DNA of 49,875 nucleotides from NCBI GenBank assembly GCA_009699605.1, contig WLNW01000003.1, forward strand, positions 1 through 49,875, given 5' to 3'. Numbering within the stretch: the stretch's first letter is position 1; each line of letters begins with the position of its first letter. Source of the stretch: Actinomycetota bacterium. GTDB lineage: Bacteria > Actinomycetota > Acidimicrobiia > Acidimicrobiales > WLNW01. Both the position numbers and the translations under genes were made by a program. Shown one piece after another: positions 8,212 through 17,838 of this stretch. Under the pieces are notes generated by a model that had not been told where the DNA came from, searched no databases, and saw only the letters and a list, made by a program, of their open reading frames with translations.

Positions 8212-9233
8212 GCGTTGCGCTCACGCTCGCCGGTATCTCGTGGGACCCCACCGTCCGCGGCATCATGGTCGTGCTCGTCGGCTCGTCCGTGTTGATGGGA
8301 TCGGTCTGGCTGCTCGTCTCCACCAACGTGGGTGTCCGGCTCGGCACGCTTATCGCCCTGTCCGGCTTCTTCGGCTGGATCTTCATCATGGCGGTCGTCT
8401 GGTGGATCTACGGCATCGGTTGGCAGGGCCTCCCCCCCTCGTGGCAGACCCTCGACATCAACGTGGGCTGCACCAGCCAAACGGTCCAGACCGCCGACTG
8501 CGGCACTGCGGTGTCGGCGGTCGATGAGGCTCGTCGGCTCACCGCGCCCGACAAGCTGCCCGCCGCGTACGATCTCGTTACGACGTCCGACGATGCGGTG
8601 GCCAAGAAGGAATACGCGTCGCCGATCGACCCGGCCAAGCTCGAAGGACTCGCGCCCGCGCAGGCCGCCGCGCTGACCGCCGACTGGAACTCCCGGAACA
8701 AGAACACCACGCTGTCCGAGCTCGCGGCGATCTCGCCGAGCCTGGCCCGCTCGCTCGACTACGGCAAGGGCTGGCGGTTGCTCAACACCGCCCAGAGCGG
8801 CGAAGCGGTGTCCACTGCCTCCGCGCACGTCGTCGAAGAGGGCTACTTCGCCGACGCCACCGGGTTCAAAGTGCTGAACTCGTTCGATCTCGGCGGCAAG
8901 GTCCGGCTGAACGCCAACCCAACCCGCGGCGATCGCATCGTCCGCGAGCTGCGCATCGCGACGCAGATCTTCAGCCCGCCGCACTACACCGTGGTGCAAG
9001 TCCGCGCTGTGGTGCCCCAGACGGCGGCCCCGGGCGAGGCCCCACCACGGCCGGTTCTCGACCAGAACTCACCGATCATCTCGGTCGTGATGGAACGCGA
9101 CCTGGGCAACAAGCGCCTCTATCCGTTCCTCACCGCCCTCGGGTCGCTCCTGTTGTTCATCGTTACGGCCACGATGCTGCACTACCGGGACAAAGAAGCC
9201 ATGGCGCGCCGCGCGGCGGCCGGGACAAGGTGA
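8208..9233 (+). CDS. Membrane protein of bc operon, unknown function
   Basis: 341 residues, start coupled to the previous stop by ATGA. Two N-terminal membrane helices (about 17-39 and 45-68), a large non-membrane domain (about 75-300) with two cysteines near 86 and 97, and one C-terminal helix (about 305-325) followed by a basic tail. No heme, Fe-S or known catalytic motif is seen. The position as last gene before nuoA and the coupling to the diheme cytochrome suggest an accessory subunit of the bc complex or of a bc/complex I or bc/oxidase assembly. No family recognised. Confidence 0.7.
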   Translation: MSVALTLAGISWDPTVRGIMVVLVGSSVLMGSVWLLVSTNVGVRLGTLIALSGFFGWIFIMAVVWWIYGIGWQGLPPSWQTLDINVGCTSQTVQTADCGTAVSAVDEARRLTAPDKLPAAYDLVTTSDDAVAKKEYASPIDPAKLEGLAPAQAAALTADWNSRNKNTTLSELAAISPSLARSLDYGKGWRLLNTAQSGEAVSTASAHVVEEGYFADATGFKVLNSFDLGGKVRLNANPTRGDRIVRELRIATQIFSPPHYTVVQVRAVVPQTAAPGEAPPRPVLDQNSPIISVVMERDLGNKRLYPFLTALGSLLLFIVTATMLHYRDKEAMARRAAAGTR

Positions 9234-9241
9234 TCTGAACC

Positions 9242-9742
9242 ATGGTCGTCGCGTCGAACCTCGGGCAATACCTGCCGATCGTCCTCATGATGGGACTGGC
9301 TGCGGCGTTCGCCGCGGGTTCGTTCGTGGCGTCCGGCCTACTGGCCCCACGCTCCCCGAATGATCGCAAGCGAGCCCCGTACGAGTGCGGCATCATCCCG
9401 GCCAAGGAGACTCCCGAGCGCTTCCCGGTGCGGTTCTTCCTGATCGCGATGATCTTCATCGTCTTCGACATCGAGATCATCTTCTTCTACCCCTGGGCGA
9501 TCGCCCACAAAGAGGTCGGATGGTTCGGCCTGGTCGCCGTGCTCATCTTCTCGTTCGCCGTGTTCGAGTCGTTCGTCTACCTGATCGCCAACGGTGCCCT
9601 CGAGTGGGGCCCAGTGAAGCGACTGCGTGACGTATCGGCCACCATGCGGTTGACCGACATGCGGTCGGCCGAGCGCACCAGCACGAGCACCATTCGTCGC
9701 GTGGGTCTCGAAGGCCGCGAAGAGGGCGGAGAGGCAGCCTGA
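9242..9742 (+). CDS. nuoA: NADH-quinone oxidoreductase subunit A (nuo1)
   Basis: 166 residues with three membrane helices. The conserved loop [24 protein letters not shown] and the acidic helix [15 protein letters not shown] are diagnostic for NuoA/ND3, which forms part of the quinone-site junction. Compared with typical ~120-residue NuoA it carries a charged C-terminal extension of about 35 residues (after [10 protein letters not shown]) rich in Arg, Thr and Glu. It begins 8 bases after the bc operon's last gene, so bc and nuo1 are likely read as one transcript. Confidence 0.95.
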   Translation: MVVASNLGQYLPIVLMMGLAAAFAAGSFVASGLLAPRSPNDRKRAPYECGIIPAKETPERFPVRFFLIAMIFIVFDIEIIFFYPWAIAHKEVGWFGLVAVLIFSFAVFESFVYLIANGALEWGPVKRLRDVSATMRLTDMRSAERTSTSTIRRVGLEGREEGGEAA

Positions 9743-9743
9743 C

Positions 9744-10325
9744 ATGGGACTCATCACTGACGTTCGCGATCACGGCTTCGAAGGACTCGAGCACAACTTC
9801 CTCACCGGCAAGCTCGAGGATTTCGTCAAATGGTCCCGGGCCCGCAGCTGCTGGCCGGCCACCTTCGGTCTGGCCTGTTGTGCCATCGAGATGATGGCCA
9901 CGGGTGCGGCGCACTACGACCTGTCGCGCTACGGCATGGAGGTCTTCCGCGCCTCGCCGCGCCAGGCCGATCTGATGATCGTCGCCGGTCGGTTGTCCCA
10001 GAAGATGGCTCCGGTCCTGCGCCAGATCTACGACCAGATGATGGAACCCAAGTGGGTCATCAGCATGGGCGTGTGCGCATCATCGGGTGGCATGTTCAAC
10101 AACTACGCAATCGTGCAGGGCGTCGATCAGATCGTTCCGGTCGACGTCTACGCCCCCGGGTGCCCGCCAGGCCCCGAGACCCTGATGCACGCCATCTTCA
10201 CCCTGCACGACCTCATCCAGTCGGGTGAGCTCACCCAACGCCGCGAGGCCACCGGCCGGGGCGCAGGAGTGCTCGTCGAGCAGCGCGACGGGCAAGCGGT
10301 ACCCGTCATCATCGGAAGCCGCTGA
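9744..10325 (+). CDS. nuoB: NADH-quinone oxidoreductase subunit B (nuo1)
   Basis: 193 residues. Cysteines for the terminal [4Fe-4S] cluster N2 are all present: the tandem pair in [11 protein letters not shown] (45-46), GVCASSGG and [10 protein letters not shown]2 hands electrons to quinone at the NuoB/NuoD interface. The gene starts two bases after the nuoA stop. An Arg-rich tail with no known role follows the core. Confidence 0.96.
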   Translation: MGLITDVRDHGFEGLEHNFLTGKLEDFVKWSRARSCWPATFGLACCAIEMMATGAAHYDLSRYGMEVFRASPRQADLMIVAGRLSQKMAPVLRQIYDQMMEPKWVISMGVCASSGGMFNNYAIVQGVDQIVPVDVYAPGCPPGPETLMHAIFTLHDLIQSGELTQRREATGRGAGVLVEQRDGQAVPVIIGSR

Positions 10326-10327
10326 GC

Positions 10328-10855
10328 ATGGCCGACCAAGATCCGGGCGCTGCCGCGGGCGATGCCGCAACCGAACCGCCGCGCCGCCACGGAGCGCTCG
10401 TCGCGTCCTCGCGCGGCCAGACCGTCCTGCACGCCGAGCGGGCCCAGTTGCGGACCCTCGTGGCTGCGCTCACCGCTGAAGGATTCGATCAGCTCATCGA
10501 TGTCACCGCGGTCGACTACTCCGTGGCCGACCAGCCCCGCCCGCTTCCGGCGGAGGTCGTGCCCGAGCGATTCGAGGTCGTGGTTGGGCTGTTGTCGCAC
10601 GGTTCGCGCGAACGAGTCCGAATCCGAGTGCAGGTGCCCGAGTCCGAACCCACCGTGCCGTCACTGTTCGACGTGCACCCCGGGTGCGAGGCGCTCGAGC
10701 GCGAGGTCTTCGACATGTTCGGCATCGTGTTCGAAGACCATCCCGATCTGTCACGCATCCTGATGCCCGAGGACTGGATCGGCCATCCCCTGCGCAAGGA
10801 TTACGCCGTCGGGCGTATACCGGTGCAATTCAAGGGCGCACCGTCGTCGCGGTGA
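10328..10855 (+). CDS. nuoC: NADH-quinone oxidoreductase subunit C (nuo1)
   Basis: 175 residues of the 30-kDa subunit family. The C-terminal signature EREVFDMFGIVFEDHPDLSR followed by ILMPEDWIGHPLRKDYAVG identifies it. The first ~30 residues are Ala/Pro-rich and poorly conserved, so the ATG at 10328, two bases after nuoB, is supported mainly by spacing. The protein is a structural part of the peripheral arm beside NuoD. Confidence 0.94.
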   Translation: MADQDPGAAAGDAATEPPRRHGALVASSRGQTVLHAERAQLRTLVAALTAEGFDQLIDVTAVDYSVADQPRPLPAEVVPERFEVVVGLLSHGSRERVRIRVQVPESEPTVPSLFDVHPGCEALEREVFDMFGIVFEDHPDLSRILMPEDWIGHPLRKDYAVGRIPVQFKGAPSSR

Positions 10856-10865
10856 AGGGATCCAC

Positions 10866-12152
10866 ATGACCGCAACGAACCTGAACGAGACCGCAGACCG
10901 AGTACGCCGCCGCGACGCGAGCCCGGTGCTGCGCATGTCCGAGACCGCCGCTGCCAACCTCGATGGCAACCCGGCGGACCCCGCCGACGACGAGCGCATG
11001 ATCATGAACATGGGCCCGGCGCACCCGTCGACCCACGGCGTGCTCCGGCTCATCCTCGAACTCCAGGGCGAGACGGTGCTGCGGTGCAAGCCGGTCGTCG
11101 GCTACCTGCACACCGGCATGGAAAAGACCGGCGAGCAGCTCTCCTTCCTGCAGGGACCGACCAACGTCACCCGCATGGACTACAGCTCGCCGTTGTTCAA
11201 CGAGCTGGTGTTCTCGATGGCCGTCGAGACCCTCCTCGAGATCGAGGTGCCCGAGCGCGCCACGTGGATTCGCATGATGATGTGCGAGCTCAATCGCATG
11301 AGCTCGCATCTGCTGTTCATGGCCACCAACGGCATGGATCTCGGCGCGGTCGGCATGATGATCTACGGCTGGCGCGAACGCGAAGAGATCCTGCGCTTCT
11401 TCGAGAAGGTCACCGGCCTGCGCATGAACCACAACTACATCCGCCCCGGCGGGGTAGCTGCGGACCTCCCCGACAACTGGCAGGCCGACCTCACCGAGCT
11501 CCTCGACGTGCTTCCCGAACGCCTCGACGAGTACGACATCCTCATGAGCGGCCAGCCGATCTGGCGCGATCGCCTGCAAGGCGTCGGTGTCCTGAACACC
11601 GCCGAGGCATTGGCGCTCGGCGCGACCGGCCCCATCTTGCGCAGCACCGGCCATCAGTGGGACCTCCGCCGCGACGAGCCCTACCTGGCCTACGACCAGG
11701 TCGACTTCGACGTGATCGTCGGCACCTACGGCGATTCGTACGACCGCTACGCGATCCGCCTGAACGAGATTCGCGAGTCGTTGCGCATCGTGCGCCAGTG
11801 CATCGAGACGATGCCCAAAGGCGACTACCGCATCCAGGACAAGAAGGTCACGCCTCCGCCCCGGGCCCGCATCGATCAGTCGATGGAAGCGCTCATCCAT
11901 CACTTCAAGATCTTCACCGAGGGCTTCAAGGTGCCCGAGGGTGAGATCTACGTCGCGGTCGAATCGCCTCGCGGTGAGCTCGGCTGCTATCTCGTATCCG
12001 ACGGCGGGGCGCACCCGTACCGCATGCACATCCGAGGCCCGTCCTTCGTGAACCTCCAGACGGTTCCCTATCTCCTCCAGGGCGGCGTCATCGCCGACGG
12101 CGTCGCCGCCGTGTCCTCCGTCGACCCGATCATGGGCGAGGTCGATCGCTGA
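10866..12152 (+). CDS. nuoD: NADH-quinone oxidoreductase subunit D (nuo1)
   Basis: 428 residues of the 49-kDa family. MNMGPAHPSTHGVLRLILEL is the quinone-site His loop; GYLHTGMEKT follows at 80-88. The position that is Arg in mitochondrial NDUFS2 (HRG) is Thr83 here, as in other actinobacterial NuoD. The C-terminus ends in GEVDR as usual. The cysteine pairs that bind Ni in related hydrogenase large subunits are absent. The start follows nuoC by ten bases with GAAGGGA upstream. Confidence 0.96.
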   Translation: MTATNLNETADRVRRRDASPVLRMSETAAANLDGNPADPADDERMIMNMGPAHPSTHGVLRLILELQGETVLRCKPVVGYLHTGMEKTGEQLSFLQGPTNVTRMDYSSPLFNELVFSMAVETLLEIEVPERATWIRMMMCELNRMSSHLLFMATNGMDLGAVGMMIYGWREREEILRFFEKVTGLRMNHNYIRPGGVAADLPDNWQADLTELLDVLPERLDEYDILMSGQPIWRDRLQGVGVLNTAEALALGATGPILRSTGHQWDLRRDEPYLAYDQVDFDVIVGTYGDSYDRYAIRLNEIRESLRIVRQCIETMPKGDYRIQDKKVTPPPRARIDQSMEALIHHFKIFTEGFKVPEGEIYVAVESPRGELGCYLVSDGGAHPYRMHIRGPSFVNLQTVPYLLQGGVIADGVAAVSSVDPIMGEVDR

Positions 12153-12769
12153 TGGCGCGCCTGTCGTCGGAGAACCTCGAGACCGCGTACGAGATCATCG
12201 CGCGGTACCCCGTGAAGAAGTCAGCGCTCATCCCGTTGCTGCACCTCGCGCAGGAACAGGACGGCTGGGTCACCGACGTCGCGATGGCCCACATCGCCGA
12301 ACTCGTTGAGGTCACGCCAGCCGAGGTCATCGGCACCTGCACCTTCTACGAGATGTTCAAGCGCAAGCCGGTGGGGAAGTACGTGGTGAACATCTGCACG
12401 AACATCTCGTGCCAGCTCCTCGGCGGCGAGGAACTGCTCCACCACGCCGAGCAGAAGCTCGCCATCAAGGCCGGCGCGACTACCGCCGACGGGCTGTTCA
12501 CCATCGAGGACGTCGAGTGCATCGCGGCGTGCACCGAGGCGCCATGCCTGCAGGTGAACTACCGCTACTTCCACAAGATCACCCACGGCGAGTTCGACTC
12601 GCTGATCGATGACCTCAAGGCGGGCACCCGCGACGAGATCCCGGCCCACGGCACCCTTGCCAAGGTCCGCCAGCACATTCCCGCGGCCCGGCGGGCGGGT
12701 GCGGTCGCACCCACTGATCGCGCCGAGCCTGTATGGCTCATCCGCAACCGACAAGAGGGTGCGTCATGA
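12152..12769 (+). CDS. nuoE: NADH-quinone oxidoreductase subunit E (nuo1)
   Basis: 205 residues of the 24-kDa family. The four [2Fe-2S] (N1a) ligands appear as C in VNICTNISCQL (two) and in VECIAACTEAP (two). Part of the NADH dehydrogenase module with NuoF and NuoG. TGATG overlap with nuoD at 12152 and ATGA overlap with nuoF show tight translational coupling. A C-terminal tail of about 45 residues is Ala/Arg-rich. Confidence 0.95.
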   Translation: MARLSSENLETAYEIIARYPVKKSALIPLLHLAQEQDGWVTDVAMAHIAELVEVTPAEVIGTCTFYEMFKRKPVGKYVVNICTNISCQLLGGEELLHHAEQKLAIKAGATTADGLFTIEDVECIAACTEAPCLQVNYRYFHKITHGEFDSLIDDLKAGTRDEIPAHGTLAKVRQHIPAARRAGAVAPTDRAEPVWLIRNRQEGAS

Positions 12770-14133
12770 CCATGAACGACGTGCCCAAGATCATCACGAG
12801 CCGCTTCGACCAGGGCGACGCGCACACGCTCGACGGATATCGCCGCACCCACGGCTACGAAGGGCTCGCCGCCGCGCTCGAGAAGACGCCGCAGCAGGTG
12901 GCCGACGAGGTCAAGGCCGCATCGCTGCTCGGTCGCGGCGGCGCCGGCTTCCCGGCCGGGATCAAGTGGACTCTTGCGCCGGCCAACGTGTGGCCGCGGT
13001 ACCTCGTGGTCAACGGTGACGAGTCCGAGCCCGGCACCTACAAGGACCGGATGCTGCTCGAGCGCGATCCGCACCAACTCATCGAGGGCGTGCTGATCGC
13101 CTGCTACGCCGTCGGTTGCGGCCAGGCGTTCTTGTACATTCGCGGCGAGATGGCCCACGCCCAAGAGCGCATGGCCGCCGCACTCAACGAGGCGTACGCC
13201 GCGGGCTTCGTGGGCAAGAACATCCTCGGCACCGACTTCTCCGTCGACGTGGTGCTGCACTGGGGCGCCGGTGCGTACATCGTCGGCGAGGAGACAGCGC
13301 TCATCGAGTCTCTCGAAGGCAATCGAGGCATGCCCCGCTTGAAGCCACCGTTCTTCCCGGCGGCCAAGGGCCTGTACATGCAGCCCACCATCGTGAACAA
13401 CGTCGAGACGCTGTCGAACCTGCCGTGGATCATCCGCAACGGGGTCGACGAGTGGAACAAGCTGGGGGCCGAGACCTCGAAGGGCACCCGCGTGTTTGCG
13501 GTGTCGGGTCACGTGAACAACCCCGGCGTGTTCGAGGTCGAGTTCGGCGTGACCACCTTCCGCGACATCATCTTCGATCCGAAGTTCGCGGGGGGCATCC
13601 GGGGCGGCAAGGCGCTGAAGGCGTTCATCCCCGGTGGTGCGTCGGCACCGTGGTTCTACGAGGAACACCTCGACCTGCCGCTCGAGAAGGTGGCCATCGA
13701 CAGGGCCGGCTCGATGCTCGGCTCGGGCGCCATCGTCGTCATGGACGAGGACACCGACATGGTCAAGGCCGCGTTGCGGCTGGTGCGGTTCTTCGCCCGC
13801 GAGTCGTGCGGCAAGTGCACGCCGTGCCGTGAAGGCACCACGTGGATGGAGAAGATCATGCAGCGCATCCTCGATGGCCATGGCCGCCCCGAGGACGTCG
13901 CACTGCTCATGGACACCGCCGACAACATCTCGGTCGACTTCATGTGGCCGCCGCGCATGACCACGATCTGCCCGCTCGGCCAGTCGGCCACGACACCGAT
14001 CGCCAGCGCCGTCATGCGGTTCAAGGACGAGTTCGAACGCTACGTCGGCGGCCCCATCGAGCTCAACGTCACGGTGAAGGGCGCCGCGTTCATCGGTCCC
14101 CCCACCCGCAAGAAGGAGGGCTCCGGTGTCTGA
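12766..14133 (+). CDS. nuoF: NADH-quinone oxidoreductase subunit F (nuo1)
   Basis: 455 residues. The ATG at 12766 is chosen because it forms an ATGA overlap with the nuoE stop and has AGAGGG upstream; an earlier in-frame start would sit inside nuoE. LLGRGGAGFPAGIKW is the FMN/NADH-binding glycine-rich loop, VVNGDESEPGTYKDR continues the FMN site, and ESCGKCTPCREGT with a distant Cys in TTICPLGQS binds [4Fe-4S] N3. It is the NADH-oxidising subunit of complex I. Confidence 0.96.
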   Translation: MTMNDVPKIITSRFDQGDAHTLDGYRRTHGYEGLAAALEKTPQQVADEVKAASLLGRGGAGFPAGIKWTLAPANVWPRYLVVNGDESEPGTYKDRMLLERDPHQLIEGVLIACYAVGCGQAFLYIRGEMAHAQERMAAALNEAYAAGFVGKNILGTDFSVDVVLHWGAGAYIVGEETALIESLEGNRGMPRLKPPFFPAAKGLYMQPTIVNNVETLSNLPWIIRNGVDEWNKLGAETSKGTRVFAVSGHVNNPGVFEVEFGVTTFRDIIFDPKFAGGIRGGKALKAFIPGGASAPWFYEEHLDLPLEKVAIDRAGSMLGSGAIVVMDEDTDMVKAALRLVRFFARESCGKCTPCREGTTWMEKIMQRILDGHGRPEDVALLMDTADNISVDFMWPPRMTTICPLGQSATTPIASAVMRFKDEFERYVGGPIELNVTVKGAAFIGPPTRKKEGSGV

Positions 14134-16624
14134 CACCGCCGCTCCAACAACCGTCGCGATCACCGTCAACGGTGTCGCAGTCGAAGCCAAACCGGGCGAG
14201 CTCGTCATCGATGCGTGCGAACGCAACGGCGTCTACATCCCGCGCTTCTGCTATCACTCGCGCATGCGCGCCGTGGGCATGTGCCGCATGTGCCTCGTCG
14301 AGATCGACGGCGGTCGCGGCCCGGCGCTGCAGCCGAGCTGCATGGTGTCGGTCAGCCCCGACATGAAGGTCTTCACCGAGTCACCGGTGACCAAGAAGGC
14401 CCAGGACGGCATCCTCGAGTTCCTGCTGATCAACCACCCGCTCGATTGCCCGGTGTGCGACAAGGGCGGCGAGTGCCCGTTGCAGGATCAGACCATGGCC
14501 TACGGCCCGGGCGAGTCGCGCTTCGTCGAAGAGAAGCGCCACTTCGAAAAGCCCATCCCGATCAGCGATCTCGTCTACCTCGACCGCGAGCGTTGCATCC
14601 TGTGCGATCGCTGCACGCGCTTCGCGAAGGAGGTGGCCGGTGACCCGCTGATCCACTTCCAGGGCCGGGGCAACCTCACCGAGGTCAACACCTTCCCCGA
14701 CGATCCGTTCTCGTCGTACTTCAGTGGCAACACGGTGCAGATCTGCCCGGTGGGTGCGCTCACTGCGAAGCCGTACCGCTTCAAGGCCCGCCCGTGGGAT
14801 CTCGAAGAGGTCGAGTCCACCAGCGTCGTCGACTCCGTCGGCTCGCGCATCTCGGTCCAGTCGTCGCGCGACCGCGTGCTGCGCTTCGTGGGCGTCGACA
14901 GCGACCCGGTCAACTGGGGCTGGCTTACCGACAAGGAGCGCTTCAGCTTCGAGGCGCTCGACCACGAAGGCCGCCTCGGCGGGCCGCTCATGCGCGGCAA
15001 CGCGCTCGGCAAGCTCGACGCCAAGGGCGATCAGCTCGTGCGGGCCACGTGGGCGCAGGCCTTGGGGGCCGCGGCTAGTGCGCTCACCGAAGCCGGCCCG
15101 TCGCGCGTCGGGGTCCTCGGTGGCGCACGCCTCACCAATGAAGCGGCGTACGCGTGGGCCAAGCTGACCAAAGGCGTGCTCGGCACGGACAACGTCGACG
15201 CCCAACTCGCCGACGGGCTCCCGGCCGATGTCGTGCTCGGGTTGCCTCGCGCCACCATCGACGAGGCTTGCACCCCGGGCGGCGTCATCGTGCTGCTCGG
15301 CCCCGACCCCAAAGAAGAGCTCGGCGCGCTCTACCTGCGCCTGCGCCACGCGGTCATCGAGGACCGGGCCACGCTCATCGAGCTCACCCCGCGCTCCACG
15401 GGCTTGTCGAAGTTCGCCGCGCATCGCCTGCACCCGCGGCCCGGCGAAGTTGGGGAGTTGGCCACCGCACTGGTCGCCGACGTTGCGCCTACTCGGGCCA
15501 TCGCCGGGGTCGAGCCTGCGGCGATCGCAGCCGCCACCGCAGCGTTGCGGTCGGGCAAGCCCGTCACGGTCATCCTCGGCCGGACATCGCTGGCCGAGGG
15601 AACCGACGCCATCGTCGAGGCGGCCCTCACCCTGCGCGACGGCTTTCCCGGGGTCAAGTTCCTCAGCGCGCTGCGCCGCGGCAACGTGCACGGCGCGCTC
15701 GACATGGGGCTCTCTCCAGGGCTGCTGCCTGGGCGCACCACCCTTGCTGCCAGCCGCGCCGCCTTTGTCGACGCGTGGCCGAACGTGCCGACCGCGACCG
15801 GGCTCGACGCCACCGGAATCCTCGAAGCCGCGGCGTCCGGGCGCATCACCACGCTCGTGCTGCTCGGCGCCGATCCGCTGCGCGACTTTCCCGACGCCGC
15901 GCTCGCCAAGAAGGCGCTCGAGACCGTCGAGATGCTCATCGCCGTCGACCTGTTCGTCACTGATTCGGGACGCCTCGCCGATGTGGTGCTCGCCGCCGCG
16001 GCATCCTCCTCCGAGGTCGACGGCTCGTTCACCAACCTCGAGGGTCGGGTCACTGCGGTGCGCCAGAAGGTCACGCCGCCCGGCACCGCCCGCGCCGACT
16101 GGATGATTGCCGCCGAACTCGCGACCCGCCTCGGCGGCGACCTCGGACTCGAATCGGTCGAGCAGATCCGGGCCGAGCTGGCCGCCTTGTCGCGTATCCA
16201 TGAGCCGTTGGCCACCGGTGCGTTCGGTGATCGCGACGGCGTGCTCATCACCGGAGGATCGGTCACCGTTGCGCCTCGCGAGCGCGCGGTTGTCCCGAAG
16301 AGCGATGCGTATTCGTACCGCCTCATTGCGACCCGTTCGATGTACGACCTCGGCACCGTGCTGCAGCACAGCTCCTCGAGCGCGCACCTTGCGCCCGGCA
16401 CGGCCGTGCTCTTGCATCCGCTCGACTTCGACCAGCTCGGCGTCGAGGCCGGGGCCCGTGTCAAGGTGTCCGCCGCCAAGGCGTCGCTCCACACCATCGT
16501 GCACCCCGACGCCGGGGTGCCCCGAGGTAGCGCGGCCATGTTGTTCAACCAGCCTGACGCAGATGTCGGTGGCCTTCTCGATGCACGCGCCGCGGCGATC
16601 GACGTCCGGGTGGAGCGCGTATGA
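14126..16624 (+). CDS. nuoG: NADH-quinone oxidoreductase subunit G (nuo1), lacking cluster N7 ligands
   Basis: 832 residues from GTG at 14126, overlapping nuoF by 8 bases, with AAGGAGGG just upstream. The N-terminal [2Fe-2S] domain (CYHSRMRAVGMCRMC, then Cys in QPSCM), the HxxxC-type segment with CPVCDKGGEC, and two further clusters (CILCDRC and QICPVGAL) are present. In the molybdopterin-oxidoreductase-like part, the place where E. coli, Thermus and mycobacterial NuoG have the N7 Cys motif reads ESTSVVDSVGSRISV with no cysteine, so N7 should be missing. The rest is the degenerate molybdopterin-binding fold and a C-terminal dinucleotide-binding-like domain. Confidence 0.94.
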   Translation: MSDTAAPTTVAITVNGVAVEAKPGELVIDACERNGVYIPRFCYHSRMRAVGMCRMCLVEIDGGRGPALQPSCMVSVSPDMKVFTESPVTKKAQDGILEFLLINHPLDCPVCDKGGECPLQDQTMAYGPGESRFVEEKRHFEKPIPISDLVYLDRERCILCDRCTRFAKEVAGDPLIHFQGRGNLTEVNTFPDDPFSSYFSGNTVQICPVGALTAKPYRFKARPWDLEEVESTSVVDSVGSRISVQSSRDRVLRFVGVDSDPVNWGWLTDKERFSFEALDHEGRLGGPLMRGNALGKLDAKGDQLVRATWAQALGAAASALTEAGPSRVGVLGGARLTNEAAYAWAKLTKGVLGTDNVDAQLADGLPADVVLGLPRATIDEACTPGGVIVLLGPDPKEELGALYLRLRHAVIEDRATLIELTPRSTGLSKFAAHRLHPRPGEVGELATALVADVAPTRAIAGVEPAAIAAATAALRSGKPVTVILGRTSLAEGTDAIVEAALTLRDGFPGVKFLSALRRGNVHGALDMGLSPGLLPGRTTLAASRAAFVDAWPNVPTATGLDATGILEAAASGRITTLVLLGADPLRDFPDAALAKKALETVEMLIAVDLFVTDSGRLADVVLAAAASSSEVDGSFTNLEGRVTAVRQKVTPPGTARADWMIAAELATRLGGDLGLESVEQIRAELAALSRIHEPLATGAFGDRDGVLITGGSVTVAPRERAVVPKSDAYSYRLIATRSMYDLGTVLQHSSSSAHLAPGTAVLLHPLDFDQLGVEAGARVKVSAAKASLHTIVHPDAGVPRGSAAMLFNQPDADVGGLLDARAAAIDVRVERV

Positions 16625-17838
16625 TTTTCGGTCTCGATCCGCTGTACGACGACTTCTCGGCCTGGGGAACCACGCTCATCCTCGTCGTGGCCAAAGTGCT
16701 GATCGTCTTCGCGTTGCTCATGGTCGCGGTCATGTTCATGATCTGGTTCGAACGCAAGCAGATCGCCATGATGCAGAACCGCATGGGCCCCACCGTCGCA
16801 GGCCCGAAGGGGCTCCTGCAGACCCTCGCCGACGGGGTCAAGCTCTTCTTCAAGGAAGACCTCGTCCCCGAGAACGCCGATCGCAAGGTGTTCAAGCTCG
16901 CGCCTTACCTCGCCCTGGTCCCCGCCTTCTTGACGTTCACGATCATCCCCCTCGGTGGCAACTTCCGGGACAAGGCGGGCAACGTCAAGATCGCCGGCCA
17001 TTTCACGTCGCTGCAGGTGGCCGACCCGCCGATCGGGCTGCTGTTCTTCCTCGCCATGTCGGGCGTCGCGGTCTACGGCGTGATGCTCGCGGGCTGGGCG
17101 TCGGGCTCGAAGTACCCGCTGCTCGGCGCCGTGCGGGCCTCGGCCCAGATGGTGAGCTACGAAGCGGCGCTCGGGCTCGCAGTCGCCGCGGTGTTCCTCA
17201 AGTCGGGCTCCTTGTCCACCCACGACATCGTGGCCGGCCAGTGGGGCTCGGGCGGGTGGAGCATCCGCGACTGGAACGTGCTCGCCACGGGTTTCGTGCC
17301 CTTCGTGATCTTCCTCATCGCCGGGACCGCCGAGCTGAACCGACCGCCGTTCGATCTCGTCGAGGCCGAGCAGGAGCTCGTCGGTGGGTTCCACACCGAG
17401 TACAGCTCGATCCGCTTCGCCATGTTCTTCCTCGCCGAGTTCATGAACGTCATCACGATGTCGGCGATCATGGTCACGTTGTTCTTCGGTGGTCCGAGCG
17501 GGTTCTTGTTCGGTCCGTCGTGGCTCAAGGTGATCCTGCCCACGTTCTGGTTCATGGCCAAGCTCTTCTGCTTCCTGTTCGCCTTCGTCTGGTTCCGGGG
17601 CACGTTGCCCCGGCTGCGCTACGACCAGCTCATGGATCTTGGGTGGAAGGTGCTCATCCCGCTCGCGCTGTTCTGGTTCGTGATGCTCGGTGCCATGGAA
17701 GTGGCGGCCGACAACGGGTGGAATCGCGTTGCGATCGTGCCGATCGCCATCGGCGTGCTGCTGGCCGGCTCCGCCCTGCTGCTCGGCGCCAACCGAAGCG
17801 CGCGCACGGCGCGAGAACGTGACGAGGTGGCGGTCTGA
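16621..17838 (+). CDS. nuoH: NADH-quinone oxidoreductase subunit H (nuo1)
   Basis: 405 residues, eight or so membrane helices. Signature WFERKQIAMMQNRMGP near residue 41 and EYSSIRFAMFFLAEF later are typical of NuoH/ND1, which forms the quinone chamber and the first part of the proton path. Here the ERK glutamate is intact, in contrast to NuoH2. ATG at 16621 overlaps the nuoG stop as ATGA. A short basic C-terminal tail lies past the last helix. Confidence 0.96.
   Translation: MIFGLDPLYDDFSAWGTTLILVVAKVLIVFALLMVAVMFMIWFERKQIAMMQNRMGPTVAGPKGLLQTLADGVKLFFKEDLVPENADRKVFKLAPYLALVPAFLTFTIIPLGGNFRDKAGNVKIAGHFTSLQVADPPIGLLFFLAMSGVAVYGVMLAGWASGSKYPLLGAVRASAQMVSYEAALGLAVAAVFLKSGSLSTHDIVAGQWGSGGWSIRDWNVLATGFVPFVIFLIAGTAELNRPPFDLVEAEQELVGGFHTEYSSIRFAMFFLAEFMNVITMSAIMVTLFFGGPSGFLFGPSWLKVILPTFWFMAKLFCFLFAFVWFRGTLPRLRYDQLMDLGWKVLIPLALFWFVMLGAMEVAADNGWNRVAIVPIAIGVLLAGSALLLGANRSARTARERDEVAV

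Noticed and set aside
14381-16504. 707-residue open frame on the minus strand across nuoG
   Set aside because: Antisense shadow of a high-GC gene; Arg/Gly/His-rich with no domain, while nuoG on the plus strand is certain. The same applies to long frames at 15331-17394, 32907-34847 and 3907-5562.
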